Part shown: positions 33,310 to 42,815 of the stretch, piece by piece
Layout: each line of letters opens with the position of its first letter
How positions within the stretch are numbered: position 1 is the stretch's first letter
Translations under genes and position numbers: made by a program
The notes under the pieces: generated by a model
Databases searched by the model: none
Told to the model about the DNA's origin: nothing
The model's input: only the letters and a program-made list of their open reading frames with translations
From: Collinsella aerofaciens
GTDB lineage: Bacteria; Actinomycetota; Coriobacteriia; Coriobacteriales; Coriobacteriaceae
Direction of reading: 5' to 3'
DNA: 64,000 bases
NCBI RefSeq assembly: GCF_005844325.1
Contig: NZ_SPFY01000010.1
Location: forward strand, 1-64,000

Positions 33310-35952
33310 ATGTTAGATAGATTTACCGATCGAGCGCGCAAGGTCATGTCGATGGCCAAACAGGAGGCGCTCGATCTGCACTCAAATAAGGTGGGCACCG
33401 AGCACCTGCTGCTCGCACTCGCCAAGGAGGACGAGGGCATCGCTGCCGAGGCGCTGCGCTCGCTTGATATCTCCTACGACGACATCATGGACACCCTCAA
33501 GGAGGTCCAGACCACGGTTCCCGAGCCCAGCGAGGAGACCGAGGCTGCCAAGCTTGCCTTTACGCCGCTCGTCATTAGCGTGATGGAGCGCTCCTTCCGC
33601 GTGGCACGTGAGAACAACCAGACCTACGTGTCGACCGAGCACTTGCTGATTGGCATCGTCGAAGAGGGTAACGGCATGGCCATGGACATCCTCATGCGCC
33701 TGGGTGTGTCGTCCGCCTCCATCAAAAAGGCTATCGAGAAACTTACCGCCAAGGACCAGGACAAGAAGCGTCCGCTCGCCGGTGCCGGTGCCGGGCGTCC
33801 CGGTGCGGGCCTGCCGTTCTTTAGCGGCTCGGACGCGTCGCAGCAAAAGGGGAGCGGCACCGATACGCTTAAGCAGTTCGCCACCAACCTTACGCAGAAG
33901 GCGCGCGACGGCGAGCTCGACCCTGTAATTGGTCGCGAAAAGGAAGTCCAGCGTATGATGGAGATCCTTTCGCGTCGCACCAAGAACAATCCGCTTATCT
34001 TGGGCGACCCCGGCGTGGGCAAGACGGCCATCGTCGAGGGTCTGGCTCAGCAGATTGCAGCTGGCAACGTGCCCGAGAACCTTATGAACCAGAACATCTG
34101 GACGCTCGACCTGCCGGGCCTCGTTGCGGGCGCCAAGTATCGCGGTGAGTTTGAGGAGCGCCTCAAGAACGTGATCCAGGAGGCCACCGAAGCTGACGAC
34201 GTCATCCTGTTTATTGACGAGATGCACACCATCATCGGTGCCGGCTCTGCCGAGGGCTCCATCGACGCGAGCTCCATGCTCAAGCCCGTGCTCGCGCGCG
34301 GTGCCTTCCAGATTATCGGCGCCACCACGGCCGAGGAATTCCGCAAGTACCTCACCAAGGACCCGGCCTTCGAGCGTCGCTTCCAGACCATCGATGTCGA
34401 GGAGCCGAGCGTCGAGGACACGGTCAAGATCCTGACCGCGCTCAAGCCGCGCTACGAGGAGCACCACCATGTGCGCTATACGCAGGGTGCTATCGAGGCC
34501 GCCGCGAACCTTTCCAACCGCTACATCCAGGATCGCTTCCTGCCCGATAAGGCCATCGACCTCATCGACGAGGCTGGCGCCCGCGCTCGCATCGCCGCGA
34601 ATCGCGCGCCCGAGCCGGTGCGTGAGGCCGAGCATCGCGTGGAGGAGCTTAAGGCCGCCGCGCAGGAGGCCACCGAGAGCGACGACATGAACAAGGCCGC
34701 CGAGATCACCGAGCAGCAGAAGGCCGCCGAGATTGAGCTCGCCGAGGCCAAGGCCGCCTGGACCGCCGAGCTCGACGCCAGCCCGCTCACCATCGATGTC
34801 TCCCAGATCGCCGACATCGTGTCCGTGACTTCGGGCGTGCCGGTGTCTTCGCTTACCGAGAGCGAGAGCCGTCGCCTGCTGCAGGCCGAAAGCGTGCTCA
34901 AGACGCGCATCATCGGTCAGGATGAGGCCGTCGAGGCCGTTGCCAAGGCCGTGCGCCGCAGCCGCTCGCCGCTCAAGGACCCGCGTCGCCCCGGCGGCAG
35001 CTTTATCTTCCTGGGCCCCACCGGCACGGGCAAAACCGAGCTCGCCAAGACGCTCGCCGAGTATCTCTTTGGCAGCAAGGACGCGCTCATCAGCTTCGAT
35101 ATGTCGGAGTTTGGCAGTGAGTTCGAGGTCTCCAAGCTCATCGGTAGCCCCCCGGGCTATGTGGGCCACGACGAGGGCGGCCAGCTCACCAAGGCTGTTC
35201 GCCGTCACCCGTACTCGGTCGTGCTGTTCGACGAGATCGAAAAGGCGCACCCCGACATCTTCAATATCCTGCTGCAGGTGTTGGAGGAGGGCCGTCTGAC
35301 CGATAGCCAGGGCAAGACGGTCGACTTCCGCAATACGGTGATCATCATGACGTCAAACGTGGGCGCCCGCGAGATCGCGCAGGATGCGAGCGTTGGCTTT
35401 GGCACCACCGGCGAGCAGGGCCTCACGTCGAGTGAGATCCGCGGCCGCGCGATGGGCGAGCTCAAGCGCCTGTTCCGCCCCGAGTTGCTCAACCGTATCG
35501 ACGACATTGTGGTGTTCCAGAAGCTCTCGGGCGAGAATCTTACCAAGATCGCGCACCTGCTGGTGGACGACCTGCGTCAGCGTTTGATTGCCAACGGCAT
35601 GAACATCAAGCTCACCGATGCGGCCTATGACAAGATCGTGGCCGAGGGCACCGACCTCACCAACGGTGCGCGTCCGCTGCGCCGTGCCATCCAAAAGCTC
35701 ATCGAGGACCCGCTGTCCGAGGAGCTGCTGGCCGGCGAGTGGGGCGAGGGCGATACCGTCCTGTGCGACGTGGCCGACGGCAAGTTCGTCTTTAGCCATG
35801 GCACAGGCGAGATTCCAGCGCCGCGTCCGGCAGGTGCGCTCGGGGGCGATACCGCTCCGGCAGCGCCGCACACCGGAAACGCCGCGCCTGTGAGCAGTGG
35901 CGTGAGCTCGGGCCCCGGCGGCATGATGCAAGCCGGTTCCGGCGCGCTGTAG
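33310..35952 (+). CDS. clpC: ATP-dependent Clp protease ATP-binding subunit ClpC
   Basis: An 880-residue HSP100 unfoldase that feeds substrates to ClpP. The order is: duplicated Clp N-domain (1-145), Gly/Pro/Ala-rich linker, AAA+ module 1 with Walker A GDPGVGKT near residue 233, an M-domain of moderate length (about 420-490, ClpC-like rather than the long ClpB arm), and AAA+ module 2 with GPTGTGKTE near residue 570. A ClpP-docking loop of the LGF/VGF type is seen as [11 protein letters not shown]. The last 50 residues are Pro/Gly/Ala-rich and unusual. The ATG at 33310 follows AAGGAAA; earlier in-frame starts lack a ribosome site. No mcsAB or ctsR is adjacent. Confidence 0.95.
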   Translation: MLDRFTDRARKVMSMAKQEALDLHSNKVGTEHLLLALAKEDEGIAAEALRSLDISYDDIMDTLKEVQTTVPEPSEETEAAKLAFTPLVISVMERSFRVARENNQTYVSTEHLLIGIVEEGNGMAMDILMRLGVSSASIKKAIEKLTAKDQDKKRPLAGAGAGRPGAGLPFFSGSDASQQKGSGTDTLKQFATNLTQKARDGELDPVIGREKEVQRMMEILSRRTKNNPLILGDPGVGKTAIVEGLAQQIAAGNVPENLMNQNIWTLDLPGLVAGAKYRGEFEERLKNVIQEATEADDVILFIDEMHTIIGAGSAEGSIDASSMLKPVLARGAFQIIGATTAEEFRKYLTKDPAFERRFQTIDVEEPSVEDTVKILTALKPRYEEHHHVRYTQGAIEAAANLSNRYIQDRFLPDKAIDLIDEAGARARIAANRAPEPVREAEHRVEELKAAAQEATESDDMNKAAEITEQQKAAEIELAEAKAAWTAELDASPLTIDVSQIADIVSVTSGVPVSSLTESESRRLLQAESVLKTRIIGQDEAVEAVAKAVRRSRSPLKDPRRPGGSFIFLGPTGTGKTELAKTLAEYLFGSKDALISFDMSEFGSEFEVSKLIGSPPGYVGHDEGGQLTKAVRRHPYSVVLFDEIEKAHPDIFNILLQVLEEGRLTDSQGKTVDFRNTVIIMTSNVGAREIAQDASVGFGTTGEQGLTSSEIRGRAMGELKRLFRPELLNRIDDIVVFQKLSGENLTKIAHLLVDDLRQRLIANGMNIKLTDAAYDKIVAEGTDLTNGARPLRRAIQKLIEDPLSEELLAGEWGEGDTVLCDVADGKFVFSHGTGEIPAPRPAGALGGDTAPAAPHTGNAAPVSSGVSSGPGGMMQAGSGAL

Positions 35953-35977
35953 GGCGTGGCGACAATTTGATCTGTGC

Positions 35978-36009
35978 AATCGAGGCGTTCCGGCAAGGGC
36001 GCCTCGATT
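35978..36009 (+). terminator. clpC terminator
   Basis: AATCGAGGCG pairs with CGCCTCGATT around a 12-nt loop. The T-tail is short (TTTG). Confidence 0.65.
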
Positions 36010-36166
36010 TGTAGAGCTGCGGTAACTGTGACCGTTACGCTATGCGGTCCACCGTTAGCCGATGATGCGAGAGCGCTCGGCGTTTTCGACTGGTTTATGC
36101 AAACGAAGTCTGGGAATATACAAGGCGCATGTCTTACTGTCTAACCAGTTGCGCCAAGGAGGCACC

Positions 36167-37624
36167 ATGGACTACAAGATTACCGGCTACGAGCCCGCCC
36201 AGCTGTTCCATTTCTTTGAGGAGGTCAGCGCGATCCCCCGTGGGTCTGGCAACGAGAAGGGCATCAGCGATTTCCTGGTTGCGTTTGCCAAGGAGCGCGG
36301 TCTCGATGTGTATCAGGACGAGGTCTACAACGTCATCATTCGCAAGCCCGCATCTGCCGGCGCCGAGAATGCCCCGACCGTGATGCTGCAGGGCCACATC
36401 GACATGGTGTGCGACAAGCTGGGCTCCGTTGAGCACGACTTTACGACTGATGGTATCGACCTGGTCGTCAAGGACGGCGTCCTCACCGCTAACGGCACCA
36501 CTCTGGGCGCCGACAACGGTATTGCCGTCGCTCTGATGCTCACTGTGCTCAACGACGATTCGATTGCTCATCCGGCCCTCGAGTGCGTGTTCACCACCGA
36601 CGAGGAGACTGGCCTGGTTGGCGCCGAGACGCTCGACAAGTCCCAGATTAGCGCCCGCACCATGATTAACCTTGACTCCGAGGAAGAGGGCGTTGCCACC
36701 GTCAGCTGCGCCGGCGGCGTCGTCGTTACCTACACCTGCCCGATCGCGCGCGAGCACAAGACCGGTAGCACCCTCACGCTCGACATCTCCGGCCTGCTGG
36801 GCGGCCACTCCGGCAGCGATATCCACCTGGAGCGCGGCAACGGCAACCTCATCATGGCCCGCATCATCGACCGCCTGATGGTCGCCGGCGAGCCCGCCAT
36901 CGTTAGCTTTAACGGCGGCACCAAGGACAACGCCATCAACCGTGAGTGCAAAGCTGTTCTGGTCTACGCCGACCACGCCGCCGCCGAGGCCGCGGCCCAG
37001 ATCGCAAAGGGCATCATCGCCGACGTTACTGCCGAGCTCGAGGTCTTTGACCCCGGCTTTACCTGCACCGTCGAGATTGCCGACGACGCCGAGGTCGAGG
37101 CCATGGACGAGAAGTCCGCGCTTGCCCTCATCCGTGCCCTGCGTCTTGCCCCTAACGGCGTGATTCGCCGCAACGTCGCCACCGACGGCTCCGTCGAGGT
37201 TTCCTCCAACATCGGTGTGGTTGCCACCTCTGACGACCAGGTCAAGATCATGCTGTCCCCGCGCTCCTCGATCACCTCGCTGCAGAACGAGTTCAAGGAC
37301 CGCCTGCAGACGCTTGCCGATGTCCTGGGCTTCGACGCCAAGTTTGAGTTCGAGTATCCCGGCTGGAGCTATGCCGAGCATTCGCCGGTCCGCGACATCT
37401 TTGTCGAGAGCTATCGCGAGCTCTTTGGCTCCGAGCTGCGCATCGAGTCCATTCACGCCGGCCTTGAGTGCGGCTTGTTTGCCGAGGCCCTGCACGGCCT
37501 GGACGCCATCGCCGTGGGTCCGACGCTCTCCGATGTCCACACCCCGGACGAGAGCATGGAGCTCGCTTCTGCCGAGCGCTTCTACGAGCTGCTCATCGAC
37601 GTGCTCAAGCGCCTCGCTGCGTAA
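36167..37624 (+). CDS. pepD: Aminoacyl-histidine dipeptidase (PepD-type, M20 family)
   Basis: A 485-residue zinc dipeptidase of the M20C type that cleaves Xaa-His and other dipeptides. Metal and catalytic motifs are visible: QGHIDMVCDK near residue 80, TLGADNG near 117, TTDEETGLVGAE near 148 (general-base Glu), and a C-terminal IHAGLECGLF metal site. The lid domain lies between about 215 and 390. AAGGAGG at 36156-36162 selects the ATG at 36167; the open frame above it lacks a ribosome site. It likely serves peptide catabolism in the cytoplasm. Confidence 0.93.
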   Translation: MDYKITGYEPAQLFHFFEEVSAIPRGSGNEKGISDFLVAFAKERGLDVYQDEVYNVIIRKPASAGAENAPTVMLQGHIDMVCDKLGSVEHDFTTDGIDLVVKDGVLTANGTTLGADNGIAVALMLTVLNDDSIAHPALECVFTTDEETGLVGAETLDKSQISARTMINLDSEEEGVATVSCAGGVVVTYTCPIAREHKTGSTLTLDISGLLGGHSGSDIHLERGNGNLIMARIIDRLMVAGEPAIVSFNGGTKDNAINRECKAVLVYADHAAAEAAAQIAKGIIADVTAELEVFDPGFTCTVEIADDAEVEAMDEKSALALIRALRLAPNGVIRRNVATDGSVEVSSNIGVVATSDDQVKIMLSPRSSITSLQNEFKDRLQTLADVLGFDAKFEFEYPGWSYAEHSPVRDIFVESYRELFGSELRIESIHAGLECGLFAEALHGLDAIAVGPTLSDVHTPDESMELASAERFYELLIDVLKRLAA

Positions 37625-37680
37625 AGGTTGCGCTAGCAGCAGTCCGAGCCACGTGCTAGCGGATTGCAAATGACATTACG

Positions 37681-37725
37681 AGAGGGGGCATTCGAGCGTT
37701 TGCGACGGGTGCCCCCCTCTTTTGT
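37681..37725 (+). terminator. pepD terminator
   Basis: AGAGGGGGCA and TGCCCCCCTCT form a GC-rich stem around a 19-nt loop, followed by TTTTGTTTG. It lies between the convergent pepD and hipA genes and may serve both. Confidence 0.85.
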
Positions 37726-37750
37726 TTGATAATTGCGAAATTACGGTCAC

Positions 37751-39055
37751 CTAGTCCATTTCTGCCCTGATGAGGTCGAGGGTGCGCTGGCAGTTTTCGC
37801 GGACGGGGCCGAGCATATGCTCGCGCAGGTCCGCCATGCCGGGCAGGTCGGCGTATTCGTCCATGACCTCTTCCATGCAAATGGGTACCTCGTAGGCGAG
37901 GTCCATCATGGTCGCAAAGCAAAACTTCTCGGATAGCCCGGCATCGGTAAGCGCCGCCTCCAGCGCGGGATCGCCCATACCGTGGTATCGGCGGATAGCG
38001 CCTGGACCGATTCGCCCCACACGATTTTCGCCGCCAACGCTCATGGCGAGGCGCGCTTTTCGCCGCATACGTTCGTATGCTAAGCCCGATGCGACATCGT
38101 ACATGGGTGCGAGCGCCGCGTTTGTGCCTTTGCCTAGGATGAGCGAGTAGTTTTTAGCGTGTGCGTCAGGCGCTCCGATAATGGCGTTATAGAACAACAT
38201 ATAGGTAAAAAGCACAAGATTCATGTGGTGGGGGACTGTGTTAATCAGTCGTTCTTGGATGTCTCGTGTAGTTGGTCCTCCGTCGGCGGTGTATTTCTGG
38301 GTTGGCAATACACCGAGTGCCTGGCAAAAGTCCTCCTGATGCAGCCTTTCGATATTTCCGCTGCTATTGACCATTCTGTCGTACCGTTCAACGACGAGCG
38401 CAGCTTCGTCTTCAAATGTGCAATAGGAGACGTTGGCAGTTGGAATGCCAACACGCCGAGCTGTTTTCATGCAGACGAATTCGTTTAAGGCCTGATGTTT
38501 GAACCCAACGACACCATTTTTGAAGATATGGGTAGTGGGGGATGACCCTAGACATTCGCACCATTGTCCATCATGCCAAGCTAGTGCAAATTTGCCTTGG
38601 TTGCCGCCCAGGGACCAGCTTTCGTTGGAGCCCATCCATGTCTCTCTTTCGTCATCGCGAATTGCTTTGAGCTTGTGAGCGATTTGAGAATTGGTAAGCG
38701 GGCGGTATGCTGAGACCCTGCCGTGGGCGGCATCTAATTGATCGGCTCGACAAAACTGAACGGCCCCCGCGCAGTCTAGACCGATATGGCACAAGAGGGC
38801 GACGGGGTTGTTGGATGCAACGTCATGCTCGGCGGCAATAGCGCGACGCTGCTCTTGGCTGTCGGGCAAAAGGCCAAATAGGAACGGACGGACGATGTTA
38901 TGGCCATATGTGCGATTGGAAAGCGGCATTGTTAACGATAGCGGTGCTCCGCGATAGGTTGGGGCGTATACAAAGCTGCAGAGTCCATGCTCGTCTTGCC
39001 GGAGAGTGCCGGCGATTTCGCCACAAATGAAGGTCGCAAGCTCCATTTCTGCCAT
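37751..39055 (-). CDS. hipA: HipA-family serine/threonine kinase toxin
   Basis: A 434-residue HipA-like kinase. HipA of E. coli phosphorylates glutamyl-tRNA synthetase and triggers persistence; the target here is unknown. Visible features are an N-terminal HipA_N-like subdomain (RGAPLSLTMPLSNRTY, FLFGLLPDS), the phosphate-binding loop SLGGNQGKFAL near residue 150, the ATP-site Lys in THIFK, the catalytic loop GAPDAHAKN near residue 300 and the metal-binding MYDVAS. All key residues seem present, so it should be active. The ATG follows the hipB stop with no gap, the usual coupling of a toxin to its antitoxin. Confidence 0.9.
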   Translation of the reverse strand: MAEMELATFICGEIAGTLRQDEHGLCSFVYAPTYRGAPLSLTMPLSNRTYGHNIVRPFLFGLLPDSQEQRRAIAAEHDVASNNPVALLCHIGLDCAGAVQFCRADQLDAAHGRVSAYRPLTNSQIAHKLKAIRDDERETWMGSNESWSLGGNQGKFALAWHDGQWCECLGSSPTTHIFKNGVVGFKHQALNEFVCMKTARRVGIPTANVSYCTFEDEAALVVERYDRMVNSSGNIERLHQEDFCQALGVLPTQKYTADGGPTTRDIQERLINTVPHHMNLVLFTYMLFYNAIIGAPDAHAKNYSLILGKGTNAALAPMYDVASGLAYERMRRKARLAMSVGGENRVGRIGPGAIRRYHGMGDPALEAALTDAGLSEKFCFATMMDLAYEVPICMEEVMDEYADLPGMADLREHMLGPVRENCQRTLDLIRAEMD

Positions 39056-39487
39056 TTATTTCACAACCTTACAGCCAAAGGAGAGGTCTGAAGTGCCGGA
39101 AAGGCCTTGCTCGGCTGCGATTTGGGCCAGCAAGGCACCATAGAAAGCTGGCGTTCCTTGTCGAGCGGGTCGTCTGCCTACGCTTGGCTTTGGCAGGGCA
39201 TTCGAGTTCGCGATAGGGAGGTCCGCTATCGTCATCGGATGTTCGGAGGGTGATGCGATGGAGTCGTTATCGCTTTGCGCAAAGAGACCTATGCCGAGTG
39301 CGTTAAAGACGGTCAACAGCTTGTCGAGCCGAATGCCCGTGGCATCTCCCAGCTCGAGCGATGCGAGCAGGCGCTCCGAAACACCGGCCTTATTAGCGAG
39401 GGCGGCACGGGTGAGACCCTGAGCCTCGCGTGCCTGGCGCACGTAGATGCCAGCTTGGCGCGGTGTGGTGATGGGAAGGGTATCCAC
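39056..39487 (-). CDS. hipB: HipB-like XRE-family antitoxin
   Basis: A 143-residue protein with an N-terminal XRE helix-turn-helix (GIYVRQAREAQGLTRAALANKAGVSERLLASLELG) and a C-terminal tail of about 60 residues. It should bind HipA and the palindromic operator just upstream. The start is GTG at 39487 with TAGGAG at 39494-39499. It is longer than E. coli HipB (88 residues); the Pro/Ala-rich tail ending in GCKVVK could reach the kinase. Confidence 0.85.
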   Translation of the reverse strand: MDTLPITTPRQAGIYVRQAREAQGLTRAALANKAGVSERLLASLELGDATGIRLDKLLTVFNALGIGLFAQSDNDSIASPSEHPMTIADLPIANSNALPKPSVGRRPARQGTPAFYGALLAQIAAEQGLSGTSDLSFGCKVVK

Positions 39488-39502
39488 GGCGATCTCCTAA
39501 CG

Positions 39503-39543
39503 TGCAGACTTTTGCATCATAGCATGACATGCAAAAGTCTGCA
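39503..39543. promoter_or_regulatory. hipBA operator, inverted repeat with 15-nt arms
   Basis: TGCAGACTTTTGCAT (39503-39517) and ATGCAAAAGTCTGCA (39529-39543) form a perfect inverted repeat with an 11-nt spacer, beginning 16 nt before the hipB start. HipB-type proteins bind such palindromes, giving autorepression. Confidence 0.8.
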
Positions 39544-39544
39544 T

Positions 39545-39578
39545 GAAAAGGCCTCATGCAAAACTCTGCATGAGGCCT
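39545..39578 (-). terminator. mntP terminator
   Basis: AGGCCTCATGCA pairs perfectly with TGCATGAGGCCT around a 6-nt loop. On the minus strand TTTTC follows. It shares the TGCAT motif with the adjacent hip operator, so it may also be an extra HipB half-site. Confidence 0.8.
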
Positions 39579-39607
39579 CATCCGGACGTTTAGTTTTGAA
39601 GGGTGTT

Positions 39608-40186
39608 TTACAGCGCCAAAATCCCCAGATGCTCCAGCAAAATCTTGAGGCCGATGAGGACGAGCACGACGCCACCCACGATGGTGGCGGGCTTTTCGTA
39701 GCGCGCGCCAAAGGTGTGGCCGATCGCTACGCCGGCAACGGAGAAGACAAAGGTCGTGATGCCAATGAGCGACACGGCGGGAACGATATCGACCGAGAGC
39801 GCGGCAAACGAGATGCCCACGGCAAGCGCGTCAATCGAGGTGGCGATGGCAAGGATTAGATATTCGCCCAGGTCGATCTTTTCGGCATCCTTGCCGTCGC
39901 CTTCGTTCTCGTCCTCAGTAAAGGCTTCCCACAGCATCTTGCCGCCGATAAAGGCGAGCAGGATAAAGGCGATCCAGTGGTCGATGGGGCTGATGATGCC
40001 CATGAACTGGCTACCAAGGGCCCACCCAATTACGGGCATGCCGGCCTGGAAACCGCCAAAGAACAGGCCGAGTATCACGGCGACCTTAAGGTTGATCCTT
40101 TTCATGCCAAGGCCCTTGCAGATGGATACGGCAAAAGCGTCCATAGAAAGGCCGATAGCGAGCAACACAAGCTCTGCGAGTCCCAT
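39608..40186 (-). CDS. mntP: Manganese efflux pump MntP
   Basis: A 192-residue membrane protein with six helices in two repeated halves. Each half carries a membrane-embedded acidic motif, GLSMDAFAVSICKGLG at the N-terminus and ATSIDALAVGISFA in the second half, the signature of MntP. It exports Mn(II) and guards against overload. The ATG at 40186 follows GAGGGAG; the open frame further upstream runs through the riboswitch and is not coding. Its leader contains a manganese aptamer plus terminator. Confidence 0.95.
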   Translation of the reverse strand: MGLAELVLLAIGLSMDAFAVSICKGLGMKRINLKVAVILGLFFGGFQAGMPVIGWALGSQFMGIISPIDHWIAFILLAFIGGKMLWEAFTEDENEGDGKDAEKIDLGEYLILAIATSIDALAVGISFAALSVDIVPAVSLIGITTFVFSVAGVAIGHTFGARYEKPATIVGGVVLVLIGLKILLEHLGILAL

Positions 40187-40239
40187 AGTCTGGCTCCCTC
40201 TCTGCGGGCGGGCCCGCGTGTACCTCTTGGGGGAGTAAC

Positions 40240-40374
40240 AAAAAAGACCCGTGGCGTACGCGTTGCGCGCACAGCCACGAGTCTCGTTCATTAAGGCAAG
40301 CCAGGCCGCATCGGCCAGTGTGTTGACTTGCCGCGCCACCGGAGGCGAACCCGATCACGCGACTACTCCCTCAT
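40240..40374 (-). ncRNA. Manganese riboswitch (yybP-ykoY type) with terminator platform
   Basis: Read on the minus strand, the leader shows GAGGGAGTAG (40372-40363), GTCAACACACTGGCCGATG, and TTAATGAACGAGAC (about 40291-40278), the conserved blocks of the yybP-ykoY aptamer. An intrinsic terminator overlaps its 3' end: GACTCGTGGC (40283-40274) pairs with GCCACGGGTC (40255-40246), then TTTTTT (40245-40240). Because the terminator uses the aptamer's 3' GAGAC, Mn(II) binding should prevent termination and switch on mntP. Confidence 0.9.
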
Positions 40375-40532
40375 TTATGCGAATCCCGATGCTACCACAT
40401 GAACAGCTGATTTGGGTTGGGCTCTCAGCTGTGTTCGCTCATTCTGTAAGCATCGGATTTCGCAAGCGCCGCAGGGACAAACCGTGAGAAACTATTTAGC
40501 GTTTATGGAGCGTATACGATGGGAGCGATGCC

Positions 40533-41600
40533 TTGGATAAGAACGAGCTGCAAAAGCGTATGGAACAGGCCATCCGCCTGACGGCACCTGGTCAGCCGAT
40601 CCGCACCGCCCTCGACATGATCATCGCCGGTCACCTGGGCGCCCTTATCTGCGTCGGCGACACCGAAAACGTGCTCGCTGCCGGTAACGACGGCTTCCCG
40701 CTCAACATTTCGTTTACCTCGAACCGCCTGTTCGAGCTTTCCAAGATGGACGGCGCCATCGTTATCGATGGCGACCTCACCCAGATCCTGCGCGCCAACT
40801 TCCACCTCAATCCCGATCCCTCGCTCGCCACGAGTGAGACGGGCATGCGTCACCGTACTGCCGCTCGCATGTCGGTGCTCACCGATGCCATCGTGATCTC
40901 GGTTTCGGCTCGTCGCGCCGTCGTCAACGTGTACGTCCACGGCAAGAGCTACGAGATCCAGCCCGTCACCACCATCATGAGCTCGGTCAACCAGCTCGTC
41001 GCCACGCTCCAGACTACCCGTCAGTCGCTCGATCGCTCCCTGCTGCGCCTGACGGCCCTCGAGCTCGACGACTACGTCACGCTCGCCGACATCACCGGCA
41101 TTTTCTCGAGTTTCGAGATCATGCAACAGGCAAAGACCGAGCTTAAGGATTGCATCGTCAAGCTGGGTAACCAGGGCAAGCTCGTGCAGATGCAGCTTGA
41201 GCAGCTCGCGGGCTCCAGCATGGATACCGAATACGACTTGATGATCCGCGACTACGCAAGCGATTCCTCTGAGGCCAACGCCGAGAAGATTCGCGCCGAG
41301 CTGAGTCGCATGACGCCTAAGGACCTGTCTGACCCGCAGCACGTGGCGGCAGTTCTGGGCTATGACGACCTGGACGAGGACTCCGTCATGACGCCGCTGG
41401 GCCTGCGCACGCTTTCGCGCGTGTCCGTCGTGCGCGACGGCGTGGCCGAGAAGATCGTCGACGAGTATGGCTCGCTGCAGGAGCTCATGGACGACATCAG
41501 CGAGGATCCGGAGCGCTTGGGCGACTTTGGCGTCAACAACCCTGCCATTCTTGCGGACTCGCTGTACCGCATGAAGGGCACCAAACAGGGGAACGCATAA
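40533..41600 (+). CDS. disA: Diadenylate cyclase DisA (DNA integrity scanning protein)
   Basis: DisA makes the second messenger c-di-AMP from two ATP and couples it to branched DNA structures. The 355 residues contain the DAC domain with KMDGAIVID (DGA motif) and GMRHRTAARM (RHR motif) at about 70-110, a helical linker, and a C-terminal helix-hairpin-helix region. The start is TTG at 40533 with GGGAG at 40521-40525; the first in-frame ATG would remove nine residues. It overlaps ispD by one base and opens a cluster with the same gene order as in Bacillus. Confidence 0.94.
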   Translation: MDKNELQKRMEQAIRLTAPGQPIRTALDMIIAGHLGALICVGDTENVLAAGNDGFPLNISFTSNRLFELSKMDGAIVIDGDLTQILRANFHLNPDPSLATSETGMRHRTAARMSVLTDAIVISVSARRAVVNVYVHGKSYEIQPVTTIMSSVNQLVATLQTTRQSLDRSLLRLTALELDDYVTLADITGIFSSFEIMQQAKTELKDCIVKLGNQGKLVQMQLEQLAGSSMDTEYDLMIRDYASDSSEANAEKIRAELSRMTPKDLSDPQHVAAVLGYDDLDEDSVMTPLGLRTLSRVSVVRDGVAEKIVDEYGSLQELMDDISEDPERLGDFGVNNPAILADSLYRMKGTKQGNA

Positions 41601-42328
41601 TGGCGCCCGTATGCGCTGTGGTCGTTGCCGGCGGCAGCGGCCAGCGCTTTGGAAATCCCGGCGGCAAGCAGCTCGTTAACGTGGCGGGCCGTCCGCTCAT
41701 GAGCTGGTCCATCCGCGCGTTCGATCGTAGCGACAAGGTCGGCCACATCGTGGTGGTGTGTCCTGCCGAGCGCCGTGCCGAGATGCGCCGCCTGGCCATC
41801 GACCCGTTTGACTATGACACGCCCATCAGCTTTGCCGATGCCGGCGATACCCGTCAGGATTCCACTCGTGCCGGCGTGCATGCGGTTCCGGCGGGTTTCG
41901 AATATGTCGCCATCCACGATGGCGCTCGTCCGCTCATTACGACCGAGGCCATCGACCACGCTATCGACGTGCTCATGGGTGACCGCTCGCTCGACGGTGT
42001 CGTGTGCGGTCAGCCCGCGATCGACACGCTCAAGATCGTCGACGGCGATAATATCGTCGAGACGCCGCCGCGTGAGCTCTATTGGGCCGCGCAGACGCCG
42101 CAGATCTTTAGCGTCGATGCTATGAAGCGCGCCCACGCTGCAGCCATTGCCGAGGGCTTTATCGGCACCGATGATTCGTCGCTGGTCGAGCGCATGGGTG
42201 GGCGCGTCCGCTGCGTCCAGAGCCCGCGCGATAACCTTAAGGTGACGGTGCCCGAGGACTTGCGTCCCGTAACCGCGATTCTGCTTGGCCGCATGGCCGA
42301 GGGAGAGGACCTTCCCCATGTTCAGTAA
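41600..42328 (+). CDS. ispD: 2-C-methyl-D-erythritol 4-phosphate cytidylyltransferase
   Basis: IspD couples CTP to methylerythritol phosphate. The 242 residues show the nucleotide-binding AVVVAGGSGQRFGNPGGKQ loop, with a one-residue variation in the usual G-x-G-x-R spacing, HDGARPLITTEAI and the C-terminal SPRDNLKVTVPEDL motif. It starts within the disA stop (TAATG) and overlaps ispF by 11 nt, so the three are probably co-translated. Confidence 0.95.
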   Translation: MAPVCAVVVAGGSGQRFGNPGGKQLVNVAGRPLMSWSIRAFDRSDKVGHIVVVCPAERRAEMRRLAIDPFDYDTPISFADAGDTRQDSTRAGVHAVPAGFEYVAIHDGARPLITTEAIDHAIDVLMGDRSLDGVVCGQPAIDTLKIVDGDNIVETPPRELYWAAQTPQIFSVDAMKRAHAAAIAEGFIGTDDSSLVERMGGRVRCVQSPRDNLKVTVPEDLRPVTAILLGRMAEGEDLPHVQ

Positions 42329-42812
42329 CCTGCGCATTGGCCATGGCTACGACGTCCACCGTCTGGTGGAGGGGCGTCGATGTATCATCGGCGGTGTCGA
42401 CATTCCCTACGAGCGCGGCCTGCTGGGCCACTCGGATGCCGATGTGCTCGCGCACGCCTTGGCCGACGCCATTCTGGGCGCCTGCCGCGGGGGAGACATC
42501 GGCAAGCTATTCCCCGACACCGATCCCGCCTACGAGGGTGCCGATTCGATGGTGCTGCTTGCCCGCGTGATGGACTATGCGCGCGAGCTGGGCTTTGAGT
42601 TTGTCGATGCCGATTGCACCATTGCCTGTCAGCAACCCAAGATCACCCCGCACCGCGATGCCATGCGCGCCAACCTCGCCCATGCCCTGGGCGTCGATGT
42701 CGAAAACGTGGGCGTCGCCGCCACTACGACCGAAAGGCTCGGTTGGGAAGGCCAGGGCGAGGGAATCGGCGCCTGGGCCGTCTGCCTGCTACAGAAAACC
42801 GTTAAGGAGTAA
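42318..42812 (+). CDS. ispF: 2-C-methyl-D-erythritol 2,4-cyclodiphosphate synthase
   Basis: IspF cyclises the CDP-ME phosphate made by IspE. The 164 residues show the zinc ligands in GHGYDVHRL and LLGHSDADVLAHALADAILGA, the GDIGKLFPDTDP loop, and the C-terminal ATTTERLGWEGQGEGI motif. The ATG at 42318 gives the standard N-terminus; a start further upstream would add 11 residues not seen in the family. The overlap with ispD fits the common ispD-ispF pairing. Confidence 0.95.
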   Translation: MFSNLRIGHGYDVHRLVEGRRCIIGGVDIPYERGLLGHSDADVLAHALADAILGACRGGDIGKLFPDTDPAYEGADSMVLLARVMDYARELGFEFVDADCTIACQQPKITPHRDAMRANLAHALGVDVENVGVAATTTERLGWEGQGEGIGAWAVCLLQKTVKE

Positions 42813-42815
42813 CGA

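Noticed and set aside
33382-35250. 622-codon minus-strand frame opposite clpC
   Set aside because: Codon-position artefact; clpC shows every expected motif.
36134-37669. 511-codon minus-strand frame opposite pepD
   Set aside because: Antisense artefact of biased codon use; pepD motifs are clear.
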